NCBI GenBank assembly: GCA_031292515.1 | Contig: JARLGZ010000165.1 | Span: forward strand, 1 to 64,000 | Source of the DNA: Puia sp. | GTDB taxonomy: Bacteria > Bacteroidota > Bacteroidia > Chitinophagales > Chitinophagaceae | Direction: 5' to 3' | DNA length: 64,000 bases | Shown: positions 14,951 through 22,855 of the stretch, one piece after another | How the letters are laid out: every line of letters begins with the position of its first letter | How positions within the stretch are numbered: the first letter of the stretch is position 1 | Made by a program: the position numbers and the translations under genes | Notes under the pieces: generated by a model | Told to the model about the DNA's origin: nothing | Databases searched by the model: none | Seen by the model: only the letters and a program-made list of their open reading frames with translations

Positions 14951-17900
14951 TCAGGAATGCTTTTCCGCCGGCTCCGCAGCTTCCCCTTCTTCCTTACCCG
15001 CTTCCGCAAGGATCCTGTCCGTATTGCGGATCTTGGCGAGATAATTGACATTGGGCATTATATGCAACTCTTCCAATGCATAGAAAAGCCGGTCGTTATG
15101 GTCTGCCCGGGTCGTACTGATCAGGCTCTTGCTGTCGTTTGCGTTCCCGAAAACGATCGCGTCGGTCGGACAAGCCTGCTGGCAGGCCGTTCTGACATCC
15201 TGCATATCCTTCAGCGGGCGGCTTTCCTTTTTCGCTTTCAGCTTGCCTTCCTGCAGACGCTGTACGCAGAAAGAACATTTTTCCATCACCCCGCGGCTGC
15301 GGACGGTGACATCCGGGTTCAGCACCATACGGGTAAGATCGTCGTTCATCTGGAATACGACCGGATCCAACTTACCGACCGTCGTCTGGTCCTGGTTGTC
15401 GGGGAAGCTGTCCGCGCCGGTATAGTCGGCCCAGTTGAACCTCCTGACCTTGAAGGGGCAGTTGTTGGCGCAATAGCGGGTACCGATACAACGGTTATAA
15501 GCCATCTGGTTCAATCCTTCCGAACTGTGGTTGGTAGCGGCCACCGGGCAAACGTTTTCGCAAGGCGCATTGTCGCAATGCTGACAGAGCATAGGCTGGA
15601 ACACCACCTGCACGTCGTCCGGGTTGTCCATATTTTTCTCCGGAGTCGAGAAATAACGGTCGATGCGCAACCAGTGCATATCGTGATACCGCAGTACTTC
15701 GCTCTTACCGACAACGGATACATTGTTTTCGGCGTGACAGGCCACGACACAGGCGCCGCAACCGACACAAGAGTTCATATCGACGGACATACCCCACTTG
15801 ATACCGGGCTTGTCGTAAATCTGGGGATACAACGTACCCTGAGCGGCATAGTCTTCGGTCCCTCCAAAATGGCTCAACTCCTTTTTCCTGTCCTCCAATA
15901 TCTCATCCGGGTTCTTCCTGAAGTCCCCGAGCGTAGTCTCCTTTACGGCCTCCGTACGGCCTTCGTAGGATCCGTGGGTCTGGGTCTGCGCAACCTGGTA
16001 GATCTCGTTGGTCTGCGTGACGACCACTTCGGGAATAGACCATTCGATCGTAGTTCCGTTGAAGACAGCCAGGGGGAAGGCATTCCTGCCCGCACCGTAA
16101 GCGGCGCGTCCGATAAAATCCGGGGTGTTTTCCGGTTTGGCGCTTTCACGGCCATAGCCGACGGCGATCCCGATCACGTCGTTGTGGGTACCCGGTACGA
16201 CGACCACGGGCAGGCTCAATTCCTTGCCGCCAACTGTGATCTTGACCACCTGTTTTTCAGGGTGCACCTCATATTTATCCGCCTGGCGCCTGTCGGCGAG
16301 GTCGATATGGAAATTGTCCTTGAAGTATTTCGGGGAAACGACGGCATAGTTGTCCCAGGTCGCTTTCGTGACCGGATCCGGCAGTTCCAGCAGCCAGGGG
16401 TTGTTGGCCTGGGCGCCGATGCCGGTGGCCACCTTCTGGTAGAGAACCCCTTCCAGGGCTCCTTTCTTCGAGCCGGTCGCAACGGTAGCCGTGACGGCAT
16501 CGGCGAGTTTCGCATTGCTGTAAGGAGCTTTGCCGACAGCCGGGCTGGCCGGTTCCACGACACCCTTCTGCAAGGCTTTCTCATATTCGTCGACGCTGCC
16601 GAGCTTTGCAACCCAATATTTCTTAAAATTCGCTTCGAAATCGGTCGTGTCTCCGCTCCATTTCAACAGGGAATCCTCGAAGGGCCGTGTCTTGAAAATC
16701 GGGGAGATCGTAGGCTGCAGGAGGCTGAAATGATCCGTCTTCAATTCCGCGTCACCCCATCTTTCCAGGAAGTGAGGGGCAGGGATCGCGTAGTTACATA
16801 GTTCCGTGGTCTCGTCCAGGCGCTCGTTAAAAGAGACGCTGGTCTTCACTTTTTTAAGACCCGACTTGAATTTGGCCGCATCGAAATAATCATAAGCAGG
16901 GTTGACGCCGTAGATCAGGAGAGCGCCTACCTTACCGTCATTCATATCCGCTACCAGCCCGGCCATCTCTTTGTCAATCCCCTGGCGATAAAGGACCGTG
17001 GTGGCCCAGTTGATCGTATTGCCATTGGCGTCAATCGCTTCGTTGATCGCATTGACGACGGTCTGGATTGCAGGATTATTGCTGCCGCAAACTACCAGAG
17101 CGTTGCCTTTATTTTCAGAGAGATCTTTTGCCGCTTTCCTGACAGATGCCTTCAATTTATCGTTCAGGGCCGGCGCAGTCACATTTCCACCCAGTTCGGC
17201 CAGCAGGGCCAGCGCTATCGCACCGGTCTCGGAGGGACGATGGGTAAACCGTTCGTCGGCATTGGCGCCTGTCATGGATAGGAGGCTTTCGAACTGGTAG
17301 TGCTTGCTCATGACCGGATTCTTCGCATCGGGTTTCCTGCCCTTGGCATAGGCCCGGGTAAATTCGACCGGCGACAGCCAGGTTCCGAGAAAATCGGCGC
17401 CCAGGCTTACAATAACCTTTGCCTTGTCGAACTGGTAGGAAGGGATCGCCGGCTTGCCATAGGAATCCGCATTGGCCAGGAGTATGCCGCTATAAGAATC
17501 GGCATCGTATTGTATGTGGCGGGCTCCGGGGTTCTTGGCCACGAAGTCGCTGATGATCTTTTTGGTGGAAGGGGAATTGATCGTGCCGGTGAGCAACACG
17601 ATGGGAGCGCCGCCCAATTTGGGGAGGGCCTCTCCGATCAGCTTGTCAAAAGCCTCGAAAGTGCTGACTTCCTGTGGCTTACCATCTACAATCTGAACGG
17701 GATAGTGAAGACGGGCCATATCATACAGGTCCAGCACGGAAGCCTGCACACGGGCCGAAGTACCCCCACCCGTGATCGATGAGAGTTCATTGCCCTCTAT
17801 TTTGATAGGTCTGCCATCCCTGACCTTTGCGACGATCGATACAGCATCTCCACCCGAAATATAGGTGGTGGCATAGTAATCGGCAACACCGGGGATCATG

Positions 17901-18154
17901 TTCTCCGGCTTGTTGACATAAGGGATCACTTTTTTGATAGGGATCTCGCAACTGGCTGCCAGGGTCGCTGCGGCTGTACTGAAACCCAGGTATTTAAGGA
18001 AGTCCCTGCGGGGGGTCTTCGCGTCGAGCAGCCCTTTTCCGTCAGTAAGGCCCTCCAGCGGGAGGTCTTCGCTGAATTCGTCTTCCGACGCCTTCTGAAA
18101 CGCTTCGCTGTTGGTGTGCTCTCCGAAACTCTGCCAGTATTTTTTGTCGCTCAT
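14951..18154 (-). CDS. actB: Alternative complex III subunit ActB (molybdopterin-like/Fe-S fusion)
   Basis: This 1067-residue protein fuses a molybdopterin-oxidoreductase-like domain to a ferredoxin-like domain. A twin-arginine motif is at about residues 49-55 (TPRRDFLKYLGF), followed by LAASC, which could be a lipidation site. Four cysteine clusters for Fe-S centres lie in the C-terminal third: CVGCGACVVACH, CQHCDNAPCENVCP, CIGTRYCANNCP and CSFCVQ with ACQQACP. In known ACIII the Mo-like domain carries no molybdenum cofactor. Electrons run from quinol through the Fe-S centres to the hemes of ActA. It is encoded 136 bases after actA. Confidence 0.96.
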   Translation of the reverse strand: MSDKKYWQSFGEHTNSEAFQKASEDEFSEDLPLEGLTDGKGLLDAKTPRRDFLKYLGFSTAAATLAASCEIPIKKVIPYVNKPENMIPGVADYYATTYISGGDAVSIVAKVRDGRPIKIEGNELSSITGGGTSARVQASVLDLYDMARLHYPVQIVDGKPQEVSTFEAFDKLIGEALPKLGGAPIVLLTGTINSPSTKKIISDFVAKNPGARHIQYDADSYSGILLANADSYGKPAIPSYQFDKAKVIVSLGADFLGTWLSPVEFTRAYAKGRKPDAKNPVMSKHYQFESLLSMTGANADERFTHRPSETGAIALALLAELGGNVTAPALNDKLKASVRKAAKDLSENKGNALVVCGSNNPAIQTVVNAINEAIDANGNTINWATTVLYRQGIDKEMAGLVADMNDGKVGALLIYGVNPAYDYFDAAKFKSGLKKVKTSVSFNERLDETTELCNYAIPAPHFLERWGDAELKTDHFSLLQPTISPIFKTRPFEDSLLKWSGDTTDFEANFKKYWVAKLGSVDEYEKALQKGVVEPASPAVGKAPYSNAKLADAVTATVATGSKKGALEGVLYQKVATGIGAQANNPWLLELPDPVTKATWDNYAVVSPKYFKDNFHIDLADRRQADKYEVHPEKQVVKITVGGKELSLPVVVVPGTHNDVIGIAVGYGRESAKPENTPDFIGRAAYGAGRNAFPLAVFNGTTIEWSIPEVVVTQTNEIYQVAQTQTHGSYEGRTEAVKETTLGDFRKNPDEILEDRKKELSHFGGTEDYAAQGTLYPQIYDKPGIKWGMSVDMNSCVGCGACVVACHAENNVSVVGKSEVLRYHDMHWLRIDRYFSTPEKNMDNPDDVQVVFQPMLCQHCDNAPCENVCPVAATNHSSEGLNQMAYNRCIGTRYCANNCPFKVRRFNWADYTGADSFPDNQDQTTVGKLDPVVFQMNDDLTRMVLNPDVTVRSRGVMEKCSFCVQRLQEGKLKAKKESRPLKDMQDVRTACQQACPTDAIVFGNANDSKSLISTTRADHNDRLFYALEELHIMPNVNYLAKIRNTDRILAEAGKEEGEAAEPAEKHS

Positions 18155-18290
18155 ATTTGAGAAGTTAAACAGTTGGCATTTATTGATTTGCAGTTCAGGC
18201 CAACCTCTTTTATCTATAATTATTCGGTATAAAACTTAACGGTCGCGTTCGATACTGCCGGTAACCTGGGCCGGTTTGCAGGCAACGGGA

Positions 18291-19544
18291 TTAATAATGG
18301 CATTTCTGACACTCGGTTCCACCGATCTTCTCAACGGTCACACTATCCATTTTACCGCTTTGGAGATCTTTATGGAAGCTTTTGTAAATGCTGTAGAATT
18401 TGTTGCCATTGCCCGTAGAGTCCGGGAAATCGACCTTCGTCGTGCGGTGGCAGTTGATACACCAGCCCATGCTTAGATCGGCGAATTGTTTGACCTCATT
18501 CATTTCCTGGATCGGACCGTGGCAGGTCTGGCACTGGACTTTGCCGGCACGAACGTGCTGCGCATGGCTGAAGAAGACATGGTCGGGAAGGTTGTGGATC
18601 TTTATCCATTCGACCGGTTTACCCGGCTGGGTATATTTACCGGCTTTTGGATCGTAGCCGGTGTAGCTGTAGAGTTTCTGTATTTCCTGGGTACCGTCTA
18701 CTTCCGTGCCGTCTTCACGGAGCAGCTTGGCTCCCTTGTATTCATTGATAGCTGCATGACAGTTCATACACACATTCAGCGAAGGGACGGTAGCATGCTT
18801 GCTTTCCCAGGCATTGGTGTGACAATACAGACAGCTGATCTGGTTGGTGCCCGCATGCACTTTATGGGAGTAGAAAATCGGTTGTTCAGGCTGGTAGCCT
18901 TTTGTGCGGCCCAGGCCGACGGCGCCCTGGACAAGCAGATACCCGCCGCCTACAAACAGCAGCAGGATGATAAACATGATATAGACCTTATTGCGGTAGA
19001 AAGGGATCGGCTCCGCTGCGGGGATCCCTTCTTTATCGTCGGAAAGTTTCTTCAGGCTGCTGTTCACCTGCAACAGGACCAGCATAATGACCGCCAGGAT
19101 CAGCGTCAGGATTCCGTACAGAAGCGTGTTGTCGCTGCTGGGCTCGGCACTGGTGCCAGGTCCCCCCGCAGTCGGCGCAGGTGCCTTGTAATCTTCCACA
19201 TATTTCAGGATCGCATCGATCTCCCCGTCCGTAAGAGCGGGAAACGTGGTCATCGGGGTCTTGTTGAACTGGACATACAAGTCGTTGAAATACTTATTAC
19301 CCGATGCCAGCACCTTTTGATTGTTATGGATCCAGTCATGGAGCAGTTTCTTGTCCGTTACCCTGGAGGTAACCCCTTGCAGGGCCGGACCGGTGACTAC
19401 TTTGACAGGATTGTGACAGGAGGCGCAATTTGACTGGAAGAGAGCTTTTCCATCCTGGGCGAACAAATGATTACCTATAACGACTACGGTAGAGAGGAGG
19501 ATACTGAGGAATAGCTTCTTAACGATCGGTCTATGGTTGATCAT
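18291..19544 (-). CDS. actA: Alternative complex III subunit ActA with an added N-terminal cytochrome c domain (six hemes)
   Basis: This 417-residue protein has a signal peptide, then a class I cytochrome c domain with CASCH at residue 40 and a likely methionine ligand (TPMTTFPALTDGEID). Two membrane helices follow (about 141-162 and 187-208), then a pentaheme domain with CLYCH, CMNCH, CQTCH, CINCH and CQKCH. ActA in many bacteria is only the pentaheme part; the six-heme fusion is common in Bacteroidota. The last heme site is at the extreme C-terminus (ECQKCHY). It is the first gene of the locus, with a promoter box about 45 bases upstream. Confidence 0.95.
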   Translation of the reverse strand: MINHRPIVKKLFLSILLSTVVVIGNHLFAQDGKALFQSNCASCHNPVKVVTGPALQGVTSRVTDKKLLHDWIHNNQKVLASGNKYFNDLYVQFNKTPMTTFPALTDGEIDAILKYVEDYKAPAPTAGGPGTSAEPSSDNTLLYGILTLILAVIMLVLLQVNSSLKKLSDDKEGIPAAEPIPFYRNKVYIMFIILLLFVGGGYLLVQGAVGLGRTKGYQPEQPIFYSHKVHAGTNQISCLYCHTNAWESKHATVPSLNVCMNCHAAINEYKGAKLLREDGTEVDGTQEIQKLYSYTGYDPKAGKYTQPGKPVEWIKIHNLPDHVFFSHAQHVRAGKVQCQTCHGPIQEMNEVKQFADLSMGWCINCHRTTKVDFPDSTGNGNKFYSIYKSFHKDLQSGKMDSVTVEKIGGTECQKCHY

Positions 19545-19588
19545 ATATACATTCTGTATAAATGTGGAAAAATCTCCTGGACAGGGTG

Positions 19589-19596
19589 CAAAAATA
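19589..19596 (-). promoter_or_regulatory. -7 box of the respiratory locus promoter
   Basis: On the minus strand TATTTTTG matches TAnnTTTG exactly, about 45 bases before the actA start. A TTTG lies 14 bases upstream and a TTG 22 bases upstream, neither at the ideal 19. This is the only clear box before the 17-kb minus-strand gene run. Confidence 0.6.
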
Positions 19597-19747
19597 AGTC
19601 AGGATTTTAACAAAATATCAACATCGGAAAAATTTTTTTTCCCGTATCTGGCGTGGGTTTCAGCCGATTGCGCTAGTTTGTCATTCCCTTTTGTCATGTT
19701 TTTGTCAACGGATTTTGGCGCTATCCTCCTGTAGAAAATTATCCTCA

Positions 19748-19788
19748 CCGCCTTCAGAGGTCTTACGCGCTCCGGCGGCTTTTATTTT
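19748..19788 (+). terminator. Possible weak terminator upstream of purN
   Basis: CCGCC (19748-19752) and GGCGG (19774-19778) are followed by CTTTTATTTT. The 21-base loop makes it weak. No plus-strand gene precedes it, so if real it would end a short untranslated transcript in the 270-base gap between actA and purN. Confidence 0.3.
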
Positions 19789-19803
19789 GTGATTTCATTC
19801 CTG

Positions 19804-19811
19804 TAGCTTTG
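19804..19811 (+). promoter_or_regulatory. -7 box overlapping the purN start region
   Basis: TAGCTTTG matches TAnnTTTG and ends only four bases before the purN ATG. TTTA at 19781-19784 has the right 19-base spacing for a -33 box. Transcription would start at or near the ATG, giving a leaderless message. Confidence 0.55.
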
Positions 19812-19815
19812 GCGG

Positions 19816-20406
19816 ATGCATTGTATCGCCATCTTTGCTTCCGGAGCCGGAAGCAATGCGCAAAAAATCATAGACCATTTCAGGGGACATCCCTCCATAA
19901 AAGTTGGCCTGATTGTTTGTAACAAACCCGGTGCGGGGGTGACCCGGATCGCGGAAAAAGAAGGAATCCCCTGTCTGTTGATAGAAAAAGAGGGATTTTT
20001 CAACGGAGACACCTATATAAAGGAACTACGACAGAGAAAAATCGATTTTATCGTGCTGGCGGGTTTCCTCTGGAAGATTCCGTCGGCCCTCGTACAGGCC
20101 TATCCCGGAAGGATCCTCAACATCCATCCCGCCCTGCTGCCAAAATATGGCGGAAAAGGCATGTATGGGATGCATGTACACCGCGCCGTGATAGCAGCCG
20201 GGGATCGGGAATCCGGGATCACTATTCATTATGTGGACGAGCTATACGATCACGGACAGATCATTTTCCAGGCCCGTTGCGCCATAGAAGAAACGGACAC
20301 GCCCGAAACCCTGGCGGAGAAGATCCATTCGCTGGAACATGAATGGTTTCCAAAAGTCATCGGACAGACTATCGAACGGACCGCCGATCTGCAAAATTGG
20401 CGTTAA
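19816..20406 (+). CDS. purN: Phosphoribosylglycinamide formyltransferase
   Basis: This 196-residue enzyme transfers a formyl group from 10-formyl-THF to GAR, the third step of purine synthesis. The N-terminus FASGAGSNAQKII forms the phosphate-binding loop. NIHPALLPKYGGKGMYG carries the catalytic Asn and His, and SGITIHYVDELYDHG the catalytic Asp. The loop after LLPKY reads GGKGMYG, a form known in Bacteroidota. The start is firm because the family begins only a few residues before the ASG motif, which makes the very close promoter box notable. Confidence 0.95.
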   Translation: MHCIAIFASGAGSNAQKIIDHFRGHPSIKVGLIVCNKPGAGVTRIAEKEGIPCLLIEKEGFFNGDTYIKELRQRKIDFIVLAGFLWKIPSALVQAYPGRILNIHPALLPKYGGKGMYGMHVHRAVIAAGDRESGITIHYVDELYDHGQIIFQARCAIEETDTPETLAEKIHSLEHEWFPKVIGQTIERTADLQNWR

Positions 20407-20485
20407 AAGAATCCGTTTGAAATCGATATTCCCGGTTTTGGTAGTAATATCACCGCTTAAAACAGTAACACTCAAATTTTCGCCT

Positions 20486-21313
20486 TTGCCTCGTTCTGTA
20501 TTCAGCATTTTAGGGATCGTATGTTGTGCCTGGCTGCTATTGGCCGGCGAACAAACGCAGGCACAGGTTACCATCCGGGGTACGGTCTTTAACATGTACA
20601 GGACCCGGCCGCTCACAGCCGTCAGCGTCATGAGTACCTCCGGAAAATTCACGACCACGGATTCCAACGGGAACTATATGATCGTCGTCCGCGACGACGA
20701 CTCACTGTACTTCTCCTACCTCGGCAAGGCGACCATGAAATACCCGGTCCACGACATGAATGTGTTTAACAATTTCGACCTGGCCCTGCACGTGGACCCT
20801 ACCGAGCTGAAAGAGGTCCGGATCTCCCCCAAAGACTACCATATGGACTCCCTGCAAAACCGGAAGGACTATGCGAAGATCTTCGACTATAAGAAACCCG
20901 GCCTGCACATCAACTCCCCCGGGCAGGGGCTGGGCGTCGGGCTGGACCTCGACGCGATCATCAATATGTTCCGGTTCGATAAGAACCGCCGGACGCTCGC
21001 CTTTCAACACCGGCTGGTGGATGAGGAACATGAAAAATTCATCGACCACAAGTTCAGCGGCGCCGTCATCAAACGCATCACGCATATCAGCGACGAACGT
21101 CTCCCGGATTTTATGGTCCGTTACCGGCCCTCCTATGAGTTTTCCAAAAAGGCCACCGACTATGAGATGATGGATTATATCAAACTGGCCTACCAGCAGT
21201 TTACCGACGAAGAAAGCATCGAATACACGCCGCCGAAAGCACCGGCTTCGGCGAACCCGGGAGGGGCCTCTCCTCCCGCTCCCCCCAGGCAGCCAACTTC
21301 ACCGGCACATTAG
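20486..21313 (+). CDS. Secreted carboxypeptidase-regulatory-like domain protein
   Basis: About 275 residues. A hydrophobic signal segment (ILGIVCCAWLLLAGEQTQA) leads into a CarboxypepD_reg-like beta domain: VTIRGTVFNMYRTRPLTAVS, then TTTDSNGNYMIVV and DSLYFSYLGK. This resembles the N-terminal domain of Bacteroidota outer-membrane proteins, but no barrel follows. The rest has KKPGLHINSPG and a basic middle part, and the tail is rich in proline and alanine. The start is uncertain. TTG 20486 gives a clean signal peptide, while an ATG at 20339 would overlap purN by 68 bases and put 49 odd residues before the signal. I cannot assign a function. Confidence 0.65.
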   Translation: MPRSVFSILGIVCCAWLLLAGEQTQAQVTIRGTVFNMYRTRPLTAVSVMSTSGKFTTTDSNGNYMIVVRDDDSLYFSYLGKATMKYPVHDMNVFNNFDLALHVDPTELKEVRISPKDYHMDSLQNRKDYAKIFDYKKPGLHINSPGQGLGVGLDLDAIINMFRFDKNRRTLAFQHRLVDEEHEKFIDHKFSGAVIKRITHISDERLPDFMVRYRPSYEFSKKATDYEMMDYIKLAYQQFTDEESIEYTPPKAPASANPGGASPPAPPRQPTSPAH

Positions 21314-21321
21314 AACCCTCC

Positions 21322-21370
21322 GGCCCCGGCAAGAATAACCACCTCGTCGGGCACAGGCTAATCCGGGGCC
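21322..21370. terminator. Inverted repeat between convergent genes
   Basis: GGCCCCGG (21322-21329) and CCGGGGCC (21363-21370) are exact inverted copies separated by 33 bases, in the 60-base gap between convergent genes. It probably works as a bidirectional transcription stop, though no long T-run is present. Confidence 0.5.
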
Positions 21371-21373
21371 AGG

Positions 21374-21943
21374 CTAATTATTTACGCTATAGACCCGGTT
21401 CAGCTTGTAACACTTGTGAAAATTGTCATAAGCATATAATTCGTCGTCCGCTCTGAACTGATTATCTACCGCATCGTCAAAAGCGTGGTTATCGGGGAAA
21501 GCGGCCTTCAGATTGTCCCTTGTAAGCTCTTCGATATCCGAGCCCGCATCCTTGCTGAAAAAATACTTTATCCGGAAGATATCTCCCTTGCATACCGGGT
21601 TCCTGGTGACTTTGTAGAGGAGGATCCTTTCGCCGGGATTCACCAGTGTATAGTATCCTTCCCTGTAAATCCGGACGATCCTGCCGTCGCAGCATTGCAC
21701 GGCGTAAACGTTCCGGGTATCGATCCGCCGGATCGATCCGGACTGGCTCACAAAAAGATGTTTGCCGTTCAATAGATCACCGGCTGAGACCTGGGAGCCT
21801 GTTTTGCCCGTTTCGACAAGAAGCGCTTTGCCGGCAGAAAAATCACCGGCAGTCAAAAAGACACCGCAGCAGCCTTGCTGGGCCATGAGACCTGGCGAAG
21901 AGCAAAACCCTGCCGCCAGTACGAGAGAAAATAACATCTTCAT
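21374..21943 (-). CDS. Uncharacterised secreted protein, 189 residues
   Basis: I do not recognise the family. The start MKMLFSLVLAAGFCSSPGLMAQ at 21943 gives a typical signal peptide ending near residue 22. The mature part begins QQGCCGVFLT and contains several cysteines (CCG, QCCDGR, NPVCKG, HKCYK), so disulfides are possible. SAGDLLNGKHLFVSQSGS and RIVRIYREGYYTLVNPGE read like short beta-rich repeats. A reading to 22075 adds 44 residues lacking a signal and is rejected. The 336-base stretch upstream holds the divergent promoter at 22254 and otherwise only a low-complexity sequence. Confidence 0.6.
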   Translation of the reverse strand: MKMLFSLVLAAGFCSSPGLMAQQGCCGVFLTAGDFSAGKALLVETGKTGSQVSAGDLLNGKHLFVSQSGSIRRIDTRNVYAVQCCDGRIVRIYREGYYTLVNPGERILLYKVTRNPVCKGDIFRIKYFFSKDAGSDIEELTRDNLKAAFPDNHAFDDAVDNQFRADDELYAYDNFHKCYKLNRVYSVNN

Positions 21944-22253
21944 ATCGTAAATTTTTTGGTGACAAAAAAGAAAAAGGGAACAGCCCGCTGTGGGGAGAAA
22001 AAAGCCTGAAAGCTGTCGGCTTGCGGCATCTGTACCCGAAGGGGAATACAGGATAGCCGGCGACGGGATTGACAACCGGAACAGATATAGCTACCGGCTT
22101 TTTCATTGGCAAGAAATTACTACCCTAAATTTAATCATTTCCCTTGCCTTCCCTTCACCGGCCGGTTAATAAGAACACGATTAACATTGGAATAACGGAC
22201 ACGGAAATCTCCGCTTTTCCAGGTCGACGGATGGATTGTCCCCGGTAGAATTT

Positions 22254-22261
22254 TACCTTTG
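22254..22261 (+). promoter_or_regulatory. -7 box before the gene at 22280
   Basis: TACCTTTG matches TAnnTTTG, 18 bases before the ATG. A TTG at 22236-22238 is at 15-base spacing, so the -33 box is weak. Confidence 0.6.
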
Positions 22262-22279
22262 CCTCCCAAAACCTCCAAT

Positions 22280-22822
22280 ATGGAACAACAGACCCTCGGA
22301 ATCGGCACCCGGCTGCAACATACCCAATATGGACCCGGCGTCATCGTCGGAGTAAGATACGCCGTCTACCTGATCTCCTTCATCCATCACGGAATTAAGG
22401 AAATCGACAAGACGGACGCCCACCTGGAAGAGATCATCCCGGAAAATGTCTCGGAAGACATCGAGACCCATTCCGAAATAGAGAAGTCCCTGCTAAAGAT
22501 CCTCAGGCTCTGGGGCGGCCAGCAGGAGATCGTGCCGCTGGGAGATAAATGGAGAGGGGGTACCCTGGTCCTTCATTCAGGCGACAAGTCCATAAAACCC
22601 AAAGAAGTCCCGATCGATGTTTTTTTTCATAAGATCGTCATGGCCCGGGACCGCCTCCGGGTGCTCGAACAACAGATCAACGGCCACAAGGGCCTCAGCG
22701 ATGAAGACAAGGTCAATCTCCAGCAATACATCACCCGGATCTATGGATCCTTTACCACTTTTAATGTGCTTTTCCGGAATAAGGAACAATGGTTTGTCGG
22801 CGAGAAAGGATCGGGAGAGTAG
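22280..22822 (+). CDS. Uncharacterised cytoplasmic protein, 180 residues
   Basis: The N-terminal segment LGIGTRLQHTQYGPGVIVGV resembles the small Tudor/SH3-like fold found at the C-terminus of UvrD-type helicases and in similar RNA-polymerase-binding domains. The middle reads SLLKILRLWGGQQEIVPLGDKWRGGTLVLHS in two adjacent stretches, and the C-terminus is helical (VMARDRLRVLEQQINGH). No signal or membrane segment is present. The start ATG 22280 lies directly after a promoter box. It is convergent with the E1 gene, 33 bases apart. The function is unknown. Confidence 0.65.
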   Translation: MEQQTLGIGTRLQHTQYGPGVIVGVRYAVYLISFIHHGIKEIDKTDAHLEEIIPENVSEDIETHSEIEKSLLKILRLWGGQQEIVPLGDKWRGGTLVLHSGDKSIKPKEVPIDVFFHKIVMARDRLRVLEQQINGHKGLSDEDKVNLQQYITRIYGSFTTFNVLFRNKEQWFVGEKGSGE

Positions 22823-22855
22823 TTCAGTAGTTCCGCTTTTTCTGCGACCCCGGGC

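Noticed and set aside
14957-16801. 614-codon open frame on the plus strand, opposite actB
   Set aside because: It is the antisense shadow of a strongly coding gene with clear cofactor motifs; the peptide has no recognisable domain.
21843-22112. 89-codon minus-strand frame overlapping the start of the secreted protein gene
   Set aside because: It overlaps a gene with a clear signal peptide in another frame; Pro/Phe-rich composition, no promoter box and no family.
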